From NCBI GenBank assembly GCA_947095535.1, contig OX352774.1, positions 45,648,496-45,712,495 on the forward strand: a stretch of DNA of 64,000 nt, given 5' to 3'. The stretch is from Poecilobothrus nobilitatus. Its lineage: Eukaryota > Arthropoda > Insecta > Diptera > Dolichopodidae. Under the pieces are notes generated by a model. It was not told the DNA's origin. It saw only the letters and a list, made by a program, of their open reading frames with translations, and made no database searches. Position 1 is the stretch's first letter. Each line of letters begins with the position of its first letter. A program made the position numbers and the translations under genes. Shown here piece by piece: positions 22,468-34,445 of this stretch.

Positions 22468-23843
22468 AAAACGAGGAAGAATACAGTTGCCTTTGTCAAC
22501 TCTTAGATACCCGTACGAACCGTTAGTATGTTCACAGCCTGTCACTCTGCTCACAATATTATTTTTTTAATATTTTAGTATTTTAAAATAATTTGGGTGA
22601 AATTGTATAATTTCTAGAACTATGGGTTGTACATATATTCAAACTATATGTTTATATGTACATTCTTCAAAAGCAGATTCTAACCTTTCACATTCTATAG
22701 TACCATTTAATACTAAGCGGTAAATGTATATTAAATTTACTTAGTACAAAATAGTAAATATAATTTTAAATATTATATTATATTATATTTAAATATTCCA
22801 TTGGCAGAATAATTTCTTATAAGTACAATAAAATACATATATGTATGTAAATACGGCGCTATATAATATACATCTATACTCTTATCATTCATTCACTAGT
22901 GACCATATACGATATGTAAATAAACATAATATTATATAAGTATATTATAAAGTATGTCATATAACTAAAAATTCTTCAAGCAACCGTTATGTTGTATATT
23001 TATTTACATTTTTATGTACTACGCATTATATCCTCAACAATTTCAAATTATCGAATAAAACAAAATGCAAAAAATTTGTTGAAGAAATTTGTTAGAAAAT
23101 TTGAAAAAATCAAGTAACACTTTCGTCAATTATAAAGTAACCCTATATTATTTACAAAAGTTGTTAACAGAAATAAGAGTATAATGTTGAAGCTTTAATT
23201 TTTGTGTATTACTTCAAAAAAAATCTAACAGGTCTTCAAGTTACAGGTGTTTAAAAATAGGAAATTTTCAGTTTTTGACCCCTTACAGCTCCTAAACGGG
23301 GAGTGATACAAAAAATTTTTTTGAAATGACTCATACTTATTTTCAAAGATCTAACTTCTGTCAAAATTTCAAGTTTCCAACTTAAACCGTTTAGAAGATA
23401 GAAGGGTTGAAGGATTTTGCAAAATTTGACTTTCACATAACGGTAAATTAAGACACCGTATGCCACAAATATATATTTAGTTTATATATACTTTTAAAGC
23501 TAATAAAAGTAGTAATCGTTTGGCGTTTTCAAAATGAAGATATACCTTATACAACTTGTGCTATAACAATTTAAATATAGAGCTTTTTTGAATCTTTGGC
23601 GAGCTGTAGCTCCGTAACGGGTGGGGCTACAATAAAAGGTTACTAAAAATAAAATTAATATTTTTATGAGATCTATCAGCATTTAAAATTTCATAGCTCT
23701 ATTGCAAAAACGGACGGACATGGCTCAAAAGTCTTAGAATTTTTTTCTGATCCGATCCATACCTTTGAAGGTATATCTAGCTCGCTTATTTCGAGGTGTT
23801 ACAAACGGAGGAGTAATTTTATTATACCCTATCGTACGGGTAC
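22468..23843 (-). mobile_element. Chimeric HINE, A-type ends with B-like core (A0)
   Basis: Read on the minus strand, the 5' end at 23843 is TACCCGTACGATAGGGTATA, close to the family A start. It is followed by GCGAGCTAGATATACC, the perfect palindrome ATACCTTTGAAGGTAT (23759-23774) and a short GTCCGTCCG. The middle (about 23184-23480) is instead family B core: ACAGGTGTTTAAAAATAGGA and TTTCACATAACGGTAAATTA in plus-strand sense. The far end, 22468-22520, is the family A 3' end (AAAACGAGGAAGA ... GTCAACTC ... GATACCCGTACGAAC in plus sense). The 434-bp segment C1 lies inside it at 22562-22995. No coding capacity. Confidence 0.6.
22562..22995 (+). repeat. Segment C, copy 1
   Basis: Begins TTTTTAATATTTTAGTATTT and ends AAGCAACCGTTATGTTGT. 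It is nearly the same as 29004-29453, including ACTAAGCGGTAAATGTATAT and ATACGGCGCTATATAATATA, with one short divergent patch near 22675-22700. No coding frame. Immediately to its left, TTCACAGCCTGTCACTCTGC followed by a T run is weakly like the family A 3' terminus. Confidence 0.75.
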
Positions 23844-26149
23844 AAAAATAAAAAATAAAATTTTTGTAAAATAGGTTTATATTCCATTTAATATTTCATT
23901 AGGAAAAAATATTAAATTTAATATAAGTTTTCTATTTGTCTATAAGGATAATTTTCATTTAAAATTTACTTCAATATATATTTTATTTTCTTGTGGTTTA
24001 AATAATAAATTTTGTTTACTATAATAATAATAATATAAATACACTTCTTTTTTCATCTTATTACTTACTCTGTAAACAATATTATTTATTAAAATATTTA
24101 TTTTTAAAGGGTTATTAAATTAAAAGTTTTCATTAAAAAATTTAAATATAAAATTTTTAACTAAAATGTAATATGTAACTAAATAACATTTCTTGAACAT
24201 AAAATCGTTTTATGTTTATTTAAAACAAATACTAACACTTTAAGGTTCTATTAAATTGCATTTAAAACTACCAAAACCAATTACTTTACTTATAAAAGAT
24301 CGGAACCAACGTTACCACGATGTTATAAAGTTCTAATTTCTTTGCTGCAACGAAAATATTTAGCCTGAAAATATGCAATTTTTTTTTTAGAAAATCTTAA
24401 AAAATCTTCAAAATGATTTAATTCATTACTTTAATACTATATTAAAAATTTTTGTTATATATTTTTTTTAATTATTTTTTTTGAATACTATAATATTTTA
24501 TTTGTTAATATACGAAAATAAAAATATATTAAAAAAAAAAAAACAAATAAATAAAATAAAATAAAAAGATTTTGGTTTTTCTTTTATTTTTTAATTCAGA
24601 TTTTGAAAAGGGGCTCATAATAAATCATAAATTATAATATGTACATATAGTAAATATTATATGTATATATTTATTATTCATATATTATTCATATATTATT
24701 AAATAAATTTTTATATTTGGTTTATTTTCTACAATTTAATTTTATATTTTTTATTTAAAAATATTTTTTTTTTATACTATAGTTTTTTTTTTATTTATAT
24801 TTATTTCCTGCACTTTTTTAAGTTTACATTAAAACAATTGCATAGATTGGTGGCAATTAAAAATTCACAAAATGTTTTAATATACTTTATATTCAGAAAT
24901 TCAGAATTTTTTCAAGAAATTTTCTAAAAAAAAAAAAAAATGGAAAGAAAAAACAAAAAACACTGCAATTTTTATGAACTTTAATTCCCCAAATACATTT
25001 CTGATACATATTATACATATATTGTTATTGTTGATAATACAGGAAATATTTTGACCTAATTTTTAAGAAATAAAACTTAAATGTTTATTGCAGGAATTTG
25101 AGAAAAAATTTAAATTCAAAAAAGATTTGCAATACAAATTTTAATTCTGAACTTTTTTTGATCCTTTTTTTTTTTACATTTTTTTAATTTCGAAATTTTC
25201 TAAAAATTTAAAAAATCAAAATTAAAGTCACAAAAAATTTTTATAAAACTTATAATAATATGGAATTATATAGATAAGAAAATGTTAATACTTTCAATAT
25301 TATTATAATTGAACAGATAATATTTAATTGTAGTTCGTTTAAAAAGCTTTAGATCTAAAACAATTTGAGTAAAAACAATTTTTAATTATGATGGAATTAT
25401 AATAAATACTTAGCTTCAATCTTGATACCTTATTTAAGATTGAATTAAATAATTTTACCTACTTTCTTTTTGTTCTTTCTTTTTTGCAAATTTTTATTCG
25501 AAAACTATTATTCATTTTTCGATAGATAGCATAGTAAATCCTATAAATAATGTTATGGTTGTTTTAAGATTATTTATAAGTTAAGATAATGTACAATACA
25601 ATACCCATAAACCTTTATGGTGCAACAAACCAGTTGGTTTTTAGTTTATGGTTAAGTACTACTACTACTGTACTATTACTGGATTTTCGAACTGTTGATG
25701 GGTATCATTAGTGCAAAATAGTAATAATAATAGATGGGTTCATTGTTCCTTTACAGTTCTTCTCCCAATATTCAATGTTTCCGGATTCTTGTTGTTATCC
25801 TTCCCTATGCCTACTTCATAGACAATATACCATGTTAGCAGAAAGGGGTTTCATTCCATTATATTGGCAAACAAGAGAGATGGATTTAATCAATAAGAAT
25901 ATGATACTGCTAAGGTAATATACATGGTTTCTTTGGAAGATGCCTACCTTCCTTAGAAAAAAAAAACTTTAACAAACTGGTGAAAAGAAATAATAAATCT
26001 TGGCAAATATCTTTATATTTGTTATAATCCTTTTCTCTACAACAAATCCAACTTTTTCTTTTGTAATATTCTTTCTGATTATTTATATACACTAAGGCTT
26101 TTAAAGACGAACATTATGTCAATAAAAATATTTTTAATATGGTGACTAT
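23844..26149. other. AT-rich spacer, nothing recognised
   Basis: Long AT-rich stretch with A/T homopolymers and TA-rich tracts (24600-24780). No exon-like frame, repeat family or RNA gene can be supported. Confidence 0.5.
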
Positions 26150-26783
26150 TTTTGTACCAAAATTTTAAATTTTTTTAGAATTTTTTATGTAAGGGGTAAC
26201 TATAATACTAATTTTCAAACATTTTCTTTCCTTTAAAATCCCAAGCTTCCAATTTTTCTGGAAATACAATAAACTAAAATTTTTAAATTTCGAAAATTTT
26301 AGTTTCGATCTTGAAATGTTGAAAAATTTTTGTTTCAAATAATAGTAAATTGAAATACCAAAGAGCAAAACAAAAAATGTGTAATTTTAAAAATGTAAAA
26401 CAAGAAGGAAATTTTTAAATTTCTTCTTACAAAATGTTTGCCATAAGAGTAGAAATATTTCAGAAGGTGATTCCTGAAACTGAAACTAGAAAAAAATGGT
26501 ATGTGTTGGAGGTCTATTCAAAGTTGTTTTCAAGATGTTAGTATTTTTATGTTTGACATCATTATTTGCCGCAAAACTTTTCATTCATATGCTTTAAAGA
26601 AACTAAGTTTAATTTAGGATAAGGTTTTTAAGGATTTGTTATACGGGTATAATGTTTATAAGACTTATTTATGGTTAAAATTTCATTGCTGCATTTTAAA
26701 AGGTGCATAGAGGAATTGTAATCAAACCAGCAGACAGCCTGATAAACGGATCGACGGACAGAATGAAAATTATATGCAATTTT
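26150..26783 (-). mobile_element. Heavily decayed HINE family B fragment
   Basis: The right part (26655-26783) retains ACTTATTTATGGTTAAAATT, an AACGGATCGACGGACAGAAT degenerate microsatellite and adjacent B-type sequence. The left part (26150-26350) has CTATAATACTAATTTTCAAA and AAAATCCCAAGCTTCC, in the same order as the B core. Its 5' terminus is lost where family A copy A1 begins. Confidence 0.5.
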
Positions 26784-29003
26784 TATACCCGTATGAACTA
26801 TGTTCAAGGGTATAATAAATTTGCCATTACGTTTGTGACACCTTAAAGGAGTCGAGCTAGATATAGTGTCAAAGGTATGGATCGGCTCAGAATCGAATTC
26901 TGAGTCGATTAAGCCATGTACGTCCGTCCGTCCGTCCGTCCGTCCGTCGCCACGATAACTCAAAAAATAAAGGAGCTAGGGGGCTGACATTTTTTTTACG
27001 TCACTTTTGCAAAATTGTTAGTTTTGCTATTTAAATCCAACATTTTCGGTCGGCGGGTTCGAGTAGCTGCCATACAACTTCTATCTTTATATAGAAATAA
27101 CTCAGTATCTATTCAAGCTAGGTTTCTGAAATTTTGCAAATGATGATCAAGTTTTATGACGACAACTTCTGTAAAATTTGGTTGTGCTGGTGCAGCGGGT
27201 TCGGGTAGCTGCCATACAACTTCTCCGTTTAAATGAGAATAACTCAGTGTTTATTGAAGCTAGGAATCTGAAATTTAGTAAAGAGGTGTCGAGTTACATG
27301 CCAACAACTTTTATAAAATTTGGTTGGTCTAGAGCAGCCGGTTCAGACTTATTGCACCTCTTGGAACCTATTGAAGCTAGGCGTCTGAAATTTTGCAAAT
27401 GATGATCAAGTTTTATGGCAACAACTTTTGTAAAATTTGGTTGTGGTGGTGCGGCTGGTTCGGGTAGCTGCCATACAACTTATCCGGTTAAATGAGAATA
27501 ACTCAGTGTTTATTGAAGCTAGGAATCTGAAATTTAGTAAAGAAGTGTCGAGTTATATGCCAACAACTTTTGTAAAATTTGTTTGGCCTAGAACAGCCGG
27601 TTAAGGCTTCTTGCACCTCTTGGAAGTTAATAAAGCTAGGCGTCTGAAATCTTGCAAATGATGATCAAGTTTTATGGCAACAACTTCTACAAAATTTGGT
27701 TGTGCTGGTGCGACGGGTTCGGGTAGCTGCCATACAAAATCTCTTTTTAAATGAAAAGAACTCAGTGTCCGTCCGCACGATAACTCAAAAAATAGAGGAT
27801 CTAGGAGGCTGAAAATTTTTTTACGTCACTTTTGTAAAATTGTTAGTTTTGCTATTTAACTCCAGCATTTTCTGTCCCCGGGTTCGGGTAGCTGCCATAC
27901 AACGTCTTTCTTTAAATAGAAATAACCCAGTGCCTGTTCAATCTAGGTATCTGAAATTTTGCGAATGATGATCAAGTTTTATGGCAACAACTTCTGCAAA
28001 ATTTGGTTGTGGTGGTGTGACGGGTTCGGGTAGCTGCCATACAAAATCTCTTTTTAAATGAAAGAACTCAGTGTCCGTCCGCACTATAACTCAAAAAATA
28101 AAGGAGCTAGGAGGCTGAAAATTTTTTTACGTTACTTTTGTAAAATTGTTAGTTTTGCTATTTAACTCCAGCATTGTCGGCCGCCGGGTTCGAATAGCTG
28201 CCATACAACGTCTTTCTTTAAATGGAAATAACCCAGTTTCTGTTCAATCTAGGTATCTGCAATTTTGCGAATGATGATCAAGTTTTATGGCAACAACTTC
28301 TGCAAAATTTGGTTGTGGTGGTGTGGCGGGTTCGGGTAGCTGCCATACAACTTCTCTTTTTAAATGAAAATAACTCAGTGTCCGTCCGCACGATAACTCA
28401 AAAAATAAAGGAGTTAGGAGGCTGAAATTTTTTTTACGTCACTTTTACAAAATTGTTAGTTTTGCTATTTAACTCCAGCATTTTCGGCCGCCGGGTTCGA
28501 GTAGCTGCCATACAACTTCTTTCTTTAAATGGAAATAACCCAGTGTCTATTCAATCTAGGTATCTGAAATTTTGCAAATGATGATCGAGTTTTATGGCAA
28601 CAACTTCTGTAAAATTTTGTTGTGATGATATGACAGGTTCGGATAGTTGCCATACAACTTCTCTTTTTAAATGAAAATAACTCAGTGTCTATTGAAGCTA
28701 GCTATCTGAAATTTAGTGAAAAAGTGTCGAGTTGTATGCCAAAAACTTTTGTAAAATTTGAATGGTCTAAAGCAGCCGGTTCAGGCTTTTTGCATTTCTT
28801 GGAACTTAATGAAGCTAGGCGCAATAGATTCGGGTAGCTATCATACAACTCCACAATTTACATAAATATATCTCTGTAGTTCGGTACTAAAACTCTGAAT
28901 GTTTTTAAAAGATGATCAAGTTTTATAGAAACAGGATATATTACGTTCATATGGGTATCCCAGAGTTGACACAGTCTACTCTACTGCACTCTTCCTCGTT
29001 TTT
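26784..29003 (+). mobile_element. HINE family A, copy A1, with expanded minisatellite core
   Basis: Starts TATACCCGTATGAAC at 26784, folding on GGGTATA a few bases later. CTCAGAATCGAATTCTGAG (26886-26904) is a second perfect hairpin. A (CCGT)n tract lies at 26921-26947, then ACGATAACTCAAAAAATAAA. The core has three units of 259 bp (CGGGTAGCTGCC at 27202, 27461 and 27720). These are followed by three units of about 306 bp that each repeat GTGTCCGTCCGCAC (27765, 28071 and 28378). The end carries GTTCATATGGGTATC, a hairpin AGAGT/ACTCT, and CTTCCTCGTTTTTTT. Open frames reading MVVLVQRVRVAAIQ are repeat shadows. Confidence 0.8.
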
Positions 29004-29453
29004 TTAATATTTTAGTATTTTAAAATAATTTGGGTGAATTTTATAATTTCTAGAATTATGGGTTGTACATATATTCAAACTATATGTTTATACATTCTTC
29101 AAAAGCAGATTTTAACATAACGATTATCAATCCAAAACTTTTTCAAATATTCTATAGTACCATTTAATACTAAGCGGTAAATGTATATTAAATTTACTTA
29201 GTACAAAATAGTAAATATAATTTTAAATATTATATTATATTATATTTAAATATTCCATTGACAGAATAATTTCTTATAAGTACAGTAAAATGCATATATG
29301 TATGTAAATACGGCGCTATATAATATACATCTATACTCTTATCATTCATTCACTAGTGACATATACGATATGTAAATAAACATGATATTATATAAGTATG
29401 TATATATATCAATATCATATAAATAAAAATTCTTCAAGCAACCGTTATGTTGT
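29004..29453 (+). repeat. Segment C, copy 2, between A1 and A2
   Basis: Near-duplicate of 22562-22995 in the same orientation. Its left edge touches the T run at the end of A1, and its right edge (GTTATGTTGT) touches the first base of A2. An additional patch ATAACGATTATCAATCCAAA at 29117 distinguishes it from copy 1. No coding frame. Confidence 0.78.
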
Positions 29454-31668
29454 TATACCCGTATGAACTATGTTCAAGGGTATAATAAATTTGCCATTAC
29501 GTTTGTGACACCTTAAAGGAGTCGAGCTAGATATAGTGTCAAAGGTATGGATCGGCTCAGAATCGAATTCTGAGTCGATTAAGCCATGTACGTCCGTCCG
29601 TCCGTCCGTCCGCACGATAACTCAAAAAATAAAGGAGCTAGGGGGCTGAAATTTTTTTTACGTCACTTTTGCAAAATTGTTAGTTTTGCTATTTAAATCC
29701 AACATTTTCGGTCGGCGGGTTCGAGTAGCTGCCATACAACTTCTATCTTTATATAGAAATAACTCAGTACCTATTCAAGCTAGGTTTCTGAAATTTTGCA
29801 AATTATGATCAAGTTTTATGGCAACAACTTCTGTAAAATTTGGTTGTGCTGGTGCAGCGGGTTCGGGTAGCTGCCATACAACTTCTCCGGTTAAATGAGA
29901 ATAACTCAGTGTTTATTGAAGCTAGGAATCTGAAATTTAGTAAAGAGGTGTCGAGTTACATGCCAACAACTTTTGTAAAATTTGGTTGGTCTAGAGCAGC
30001 CGGTTCAGACTTCTTGCACCTCTTGGAACCTAATGAAGCTAGGCGTCTGAAGTTTTGCAAATGATGATCAAGTTTTATGGCAACAACTTTTGTAAAATTT
30101 TGGTTGTTGTGGTGCGGCGGGTTCGGGTAGCTGCCATACAACTTATCCGGTTAAATGAGAATAACTCAGTGTTTATTGAAGCTAGGAATCTGAAATTTAG
30201 TAAAGAAGTGTCGAGTTATATGCCAACAACTTTTGTAAAATTTCTTTGGCCTAGAACAGCCGGTTCAGGCTTCTTGCACCTCTTGGAAGTTAATAAAGCT
30301 AGGAGTCTGAAATCTTGCAAATGATGATCAAGTTTTATGGCAACAACTTCTACAAAATTTGGTTGTGCTGGTGCGACGGGTTCGGGTAGCTGCCATACAA
30401 AATCTCTTTTTAAATGAAAAGAACTCAGTGTCCGTCCGCACGATAACTCAAAAAATAGAGGAGCTAGGAGGCTGAAAATTGTTTTACGTCACTTTTGTAA
30501 AATTGTTAGTTTTGCTATTTAACTCCAGCATTTTCTGTCCCCGGGTTCGGGTAGCTGCCATACAACGTCTTTCTTTAAATAGAAATAACCCAGTGTCTGT
30601 TCAATCTAGGTATCTGAAATTTTGCGAATGATGATCAAGTTTTATGGCAACAACTTCTGCAAAATTTGGTTGTGGTGGTGTGACGGGTTCGGGTAGCTGC
30701 CATACAAAATCTCTTTTTAAATGAAAGAACTCAGTGTCCGTCCGCACTATAACTCAAAAAATAGAGGAGCTAGGAGGCTGAAAATTTTTTTACGTTACTT
30801 TTGTAAAATTGTTAGTTTTGCTATTTAACTCCAGCATTTTCGGCCGCCGGGTTCGAGTAGCTGCCATACAACGTCTTTCTTTAAATGGAAATAACCCAGT
30901 GTCTGTTCAATCTAGGTATCTGCAATTTTGCGAATGATGATCAAGTTTTATGGCAACAACTTCTGCAAAATTTGGTTATGGTGGTGCGACCGTTTCGGAT
31001 AGCTGCCATACAACTTCTCTTTTTAAATGAAAATAACTCAGTGTCCGTTCGCACGATAACTCAAAAAATAAAGGAGTTAGGAGGCTGAAAATTTTTTTAC
31101 GTTACTTTTGTAAAATTGTTAGTTTTGCTATTTAACTCCAGCATTTTCGGCCGCCGTGTTCGAGTAGCTGCCATACAACTTCTTTCTTTAAATGGAAATA
31201 ACCCAGTGTCTATTCAATCTAGGTATCTGAAATTTTGCAAATGAAGATCGAGTTTTATGGCAACAACTTCTGTAAAATTTTGTTGTGATGATATGACAGG
31301 TTCGGATAGTTGCCATACAACTTCTCTTTTTAAATGAAAATAACTCAGTGTCTATTGAAGCTAGCTATCTGAAATTTAGTGAAAAAGTGTCGAGTTGCAT
31401 GCCAAAAACTTTTGTAAAATTTGAATGGTCTAAAGCAGCCGGTTCAGGCTTTTTGCATTTCTTGGAACTTAATGAAGCTAGGCGTAATAGATTCGGGTAG
31501 CTATCATACAACTGCACAATTTACATAAATATATCTCTGTAGTTCGGTACTAAAACTCTGAATGTTTTTAAAAGATGATCAAGTTTTATAGAAACAGGAT
31601 ATATTACGTTCATACGGGTATCCCAGAGTTGACACAGTCTACTCTACTGCACTCTTCCTCGTTTTTTT
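29454..31668 (+). mobile_element. HINE family A, copy A2, near-identical to A1
   Basis: Same ends, hairpins and core as A1, offset by about 2,670 bp. The 259-bp units have CGGGTAGCTGCC at 29864, 30124 and 30383. The 306-bp units have GTGTCCGTYCGCAC at 30428, 30734 and 31041. The order of variant units is the same as in A1, so the two are duplicates of one copy rather than independent insertions. They differ by scattered substitutions and by a shorter (CCGT)n tract here (29591-29612). The end is GTTCATACGGGTATC then CTTCCTCGTTTTTTTT. Confidence 0.8.
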
Positions 31669-32010
31669 TAAAAATGTCCTGAAAAATAATGATTTTATAA
31701 AACACAATACTGATGAACGATTAATTTTAATTATATTATAATTACAATCAATTTCATTTTACATTTATTAAATTTTTAATTTTAATCTTAAATAATTTCC
31801 TTTAATTTGGCTTTCAAAAAAGGATAAATGTACAATTTACTTAAATTCGTTTTTCAATTTCAAATATATAATTCTGTTGTAATGATATTACAATAAAAAT
31901 AATCAATAATATATTTCGAAATTGTTAATTAGATAGAATTTTTGCTCTTAGATTAAAATACATACAACTAAACAGTTAATGAATTTAAGAATCAATTTAA
32001 GTATGTATTG
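31669..32010. other. AT-rich spacer before the gap
   Basis: No features recognised between A2 and the assembly gap. Confidence 0.5.
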
Positions 32011-32210
32011 NNNNNNNNNNNNNNNNNNNNNNNNNNNNNNNNNNNNNNNNNNNNNNNNNNNNNNNNNNNNNNNNNNNNNNNNNNNNNNNNNNNNNNNNNN
32101 NNNNNNNNNNNNNNNNNNNNNNNNNNNNNNNNNNNNNNNNNNNNNNNNNNNNNNNNNNNNNNNNNNNNNNNNNNNNNNNNNNNNNNNNNNNNNNNNNNNN
32201 NNNNNNNNNN
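32011..32210. other. Assembly gap of 200 N
   Basis: Exactly 200 Ns, a round placeholder, so the true distance between the flanks is unknown. Open frames made of X residues across it are artefacts. Confidence 0.97.
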
Positions 32211-34110
32211 AATATCCAAAGGTAAACAAAAAAATGTAAATATTATTTGAGTTTTAGTGTTTGCATTGCATTAATAATGCCTTTAAAAAAATTGCATTAT
32301 TATCACTTTTTCAGATAAACTAAAAAATAATAGGTTTTCAATTTCCTATTCTTCATACTCTTAAAACAAAATAAAAATTTCTTTTCTAAGGTTAACTTAT
32401 TCTTATTTTCTTTTATCTTATATCAAAGCTCTGACTACTTTTAAGTTTCATCTTTTAACTAATTTACTGTGACAATCCCTAAATTGTGAAACATGGCACT
32501 TCCATATGTTCAATATATATATATATTCCCGTGTGATAGATGAGATCCATTATATAATTTATAAATTTTTAAAAATAACCTTTTCAGGTTAGTCTTCAAT
32601 TTAATTTCACATCATCATAATATACTTTTAATCGGACTAATAGATTTTCCTCGAACTACTCTTCCTCTTACCTAAACCTGTAGATAATTATGTAAAGGAA
32701 TCCTTTTCTATAATGTTTAGTTAGCGTGTAAAATTATGAGCTATTGAGGTATTCAAACTTTTCGAAATTTCGGTTTCACATAACAGTAAATATGCAGTAA
32801 ATATGCAATTCTACTAAACTTTGTTAATTTATAATGGATGTAAAATTTCTGCTGTTTGGTATTTTGATGTATTCCCGACTGTAGTTCGCACCATTTGAAC
32901 CTATATAGAAATATAAAAAAATTCTTTTATAAATTCAATATAATGATATTGCTAGTTTAATATTTCAAACCCTTAAAAAATTTTGGATATAATCTATAGT
33001 AAGTTTTAACTATTTAAGCCGTAGCATGATTTCATTTTAAAAAGTAGAAAAAATTGTTTGAATGTTTTTTATAAATAAAATACAATATAAATTATGTACC
33101 AATATTTGGTACATGAGGGTACAAAATTCAACTTTTCAAAAAAAATATAAACATTATATAAAAAATATAGAATTTGAAAAAAACTAAAATTTAATATATA
33201 AAATCATTTTCCAATATAATACATATTATACCAAATATATAAATAAATATACATCCAGATATAAAAAATTGTATATACATAAGTTTAATGCTCTTAAAAA
33301 TCCTGAAACAAAAAATCAAAATAGAAAAAAAAGGAAAAAGAAATTCTTTAATAAAAACAAAAATGAAAAACTAAATAAACACTGGCACAATAATAATAAT
33401 ATATGTATAAGTAATATTTTATTGATAGAAATTGTCCTGTTTTTCTTTAATATTTATATATATATACATAGTAACTGGTGTATACATAACACATGTATGA
33501 TATACGTAATATAATAAAGGCAGATTCGTATAAATACATTTCATACATAAAAGAAATATCATATAGAAACAAAATGTAGAACAGGACACAAGAGATTTAT
33601 TGTATATATATAGAAAAATAACCGCAATCATCAGTCAATGTCTGAAACTCTATTAATACGAATAGAAAATAAAAATAAAAAATAAAAAATAAAAAAATAA
33701 CTAGATTTCGTCTTAATAGTTATCTAGTACAATGAATATTGTATTGTATAAAGATTGAAAAATGTCTCCTAGTTGATTATTTTCAAAATAAATTATTACA
33801 TTAATAAAATATATATTATTGGATGTATATATATATGAACATTATAGTCACACAAACATCCTTGCATTATATAAAGGTATAACTGTATATATTAACAATA
33901 AAAAATAGAATGTTTTTTTTTTTTTTTGTATTTAATTTATGAAAAGAGTATAAACTTAAATTCTATTTAATAAAATTGACTTGCCCTTATGTAAGCATAA
34001 GCATATAAGTATGTATCTTATAATGTACTTTTAATATATAATATAATAATAATACATATTAATAAAGTAATTAGTATAATCTTATTATATATAATAATAA
34101 TTTATTGGTA
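32211..34110. other. AT-rich spacer after the gap
   Basis: TA-rich and A-rich tracts, including an AAAATAAAAATAAAAAAT run near 33668-33700. TTTCGGTTTCACATAACAGT near 32768 hints at a small family B core remnant. The open frames at 33269-33631 are Lys/Asn/Ile/Tyr-rich, as AT-rich DNA produces by chance. Confidence 0.45.
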
Positions 34111-34308
34111 TTTTTAGCACATTTCTAAAACAAAAAAAAAATTGCTTATTAGTTTCAGTTTGTCTGTCGATTTTTTGGTCCAGTATTCAAAACTTTATCC
34201 AGTATTCAAATTTATATAACTTAAAGTATATTGAACTTTTTTTGTCAACTTGTAAAAGTCAAACGGTGAGAAATTTCGTAAACTGATATACACATATAAA
34301 TTTACAAA
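34111..34308 (+). mobile_element. HINE family B 5' fragment
   Basis: TTTTTAGCACATTTCTAAAA at 34111 is the family B 5' terminus, followed by TTGCTTATTAGTTTCAGTTT and a vestigial microsatellite (GTCTGTCGA). The B signal then fades before the inverted-repeat element at 34309. Confidence 0.55.
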
Positions 34309-34436
34309 GGTCGAATGCATAGAAATGACCGTGAACCTTAATCTCATTTTTTCAAAAAAAAAATTTACACTTGAATTTGTAATTTTTGTTTGAAAATGGA
34401 AGATTTGAGTTCAAGATCAGTTTTATGCATTCGGCC
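34309..34436. mobile_element. 128-bp MITE-like inverted-repeat element
   Basis: GGTCGAATGCATA at 34309-34321 pairs with TATGCATTCGGCC at 34424-34436 (one mismatch). Inward, the arms remain similar for about 50 bp (for example GTGAACCTTAATCT against the complement of AGATTTGAGTTCAAG). The whole sequence can fold into one imperfect hairpin. No target-site duplication is clear. It is a small non-autonomous DNA transposon or snap-back element of unknown family. Confidence 0.55.
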
Positions 34437-34445
34437 CAATATTAT

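Noticed and set aside
27178..30324. Open frames encoding MVVLVQRVRVAAIQ-type peptides in A1 and A2
   Set aside because: They are translations of the tandem repeats in the HINE core, recur with each unit, and have no independent coding evidence.
29454..31668. A1 and A2 as long terminal repeats of a retroelement with C as its interior
   Set aside because: C has no gag/pol coding, primer-binding site or polypurine tract, and A copies exist alone with HINE-type ends.
31948..32250. Open frames crossing the run of Ns
   Set aside because: They exist only because Ns contain no stop codons.
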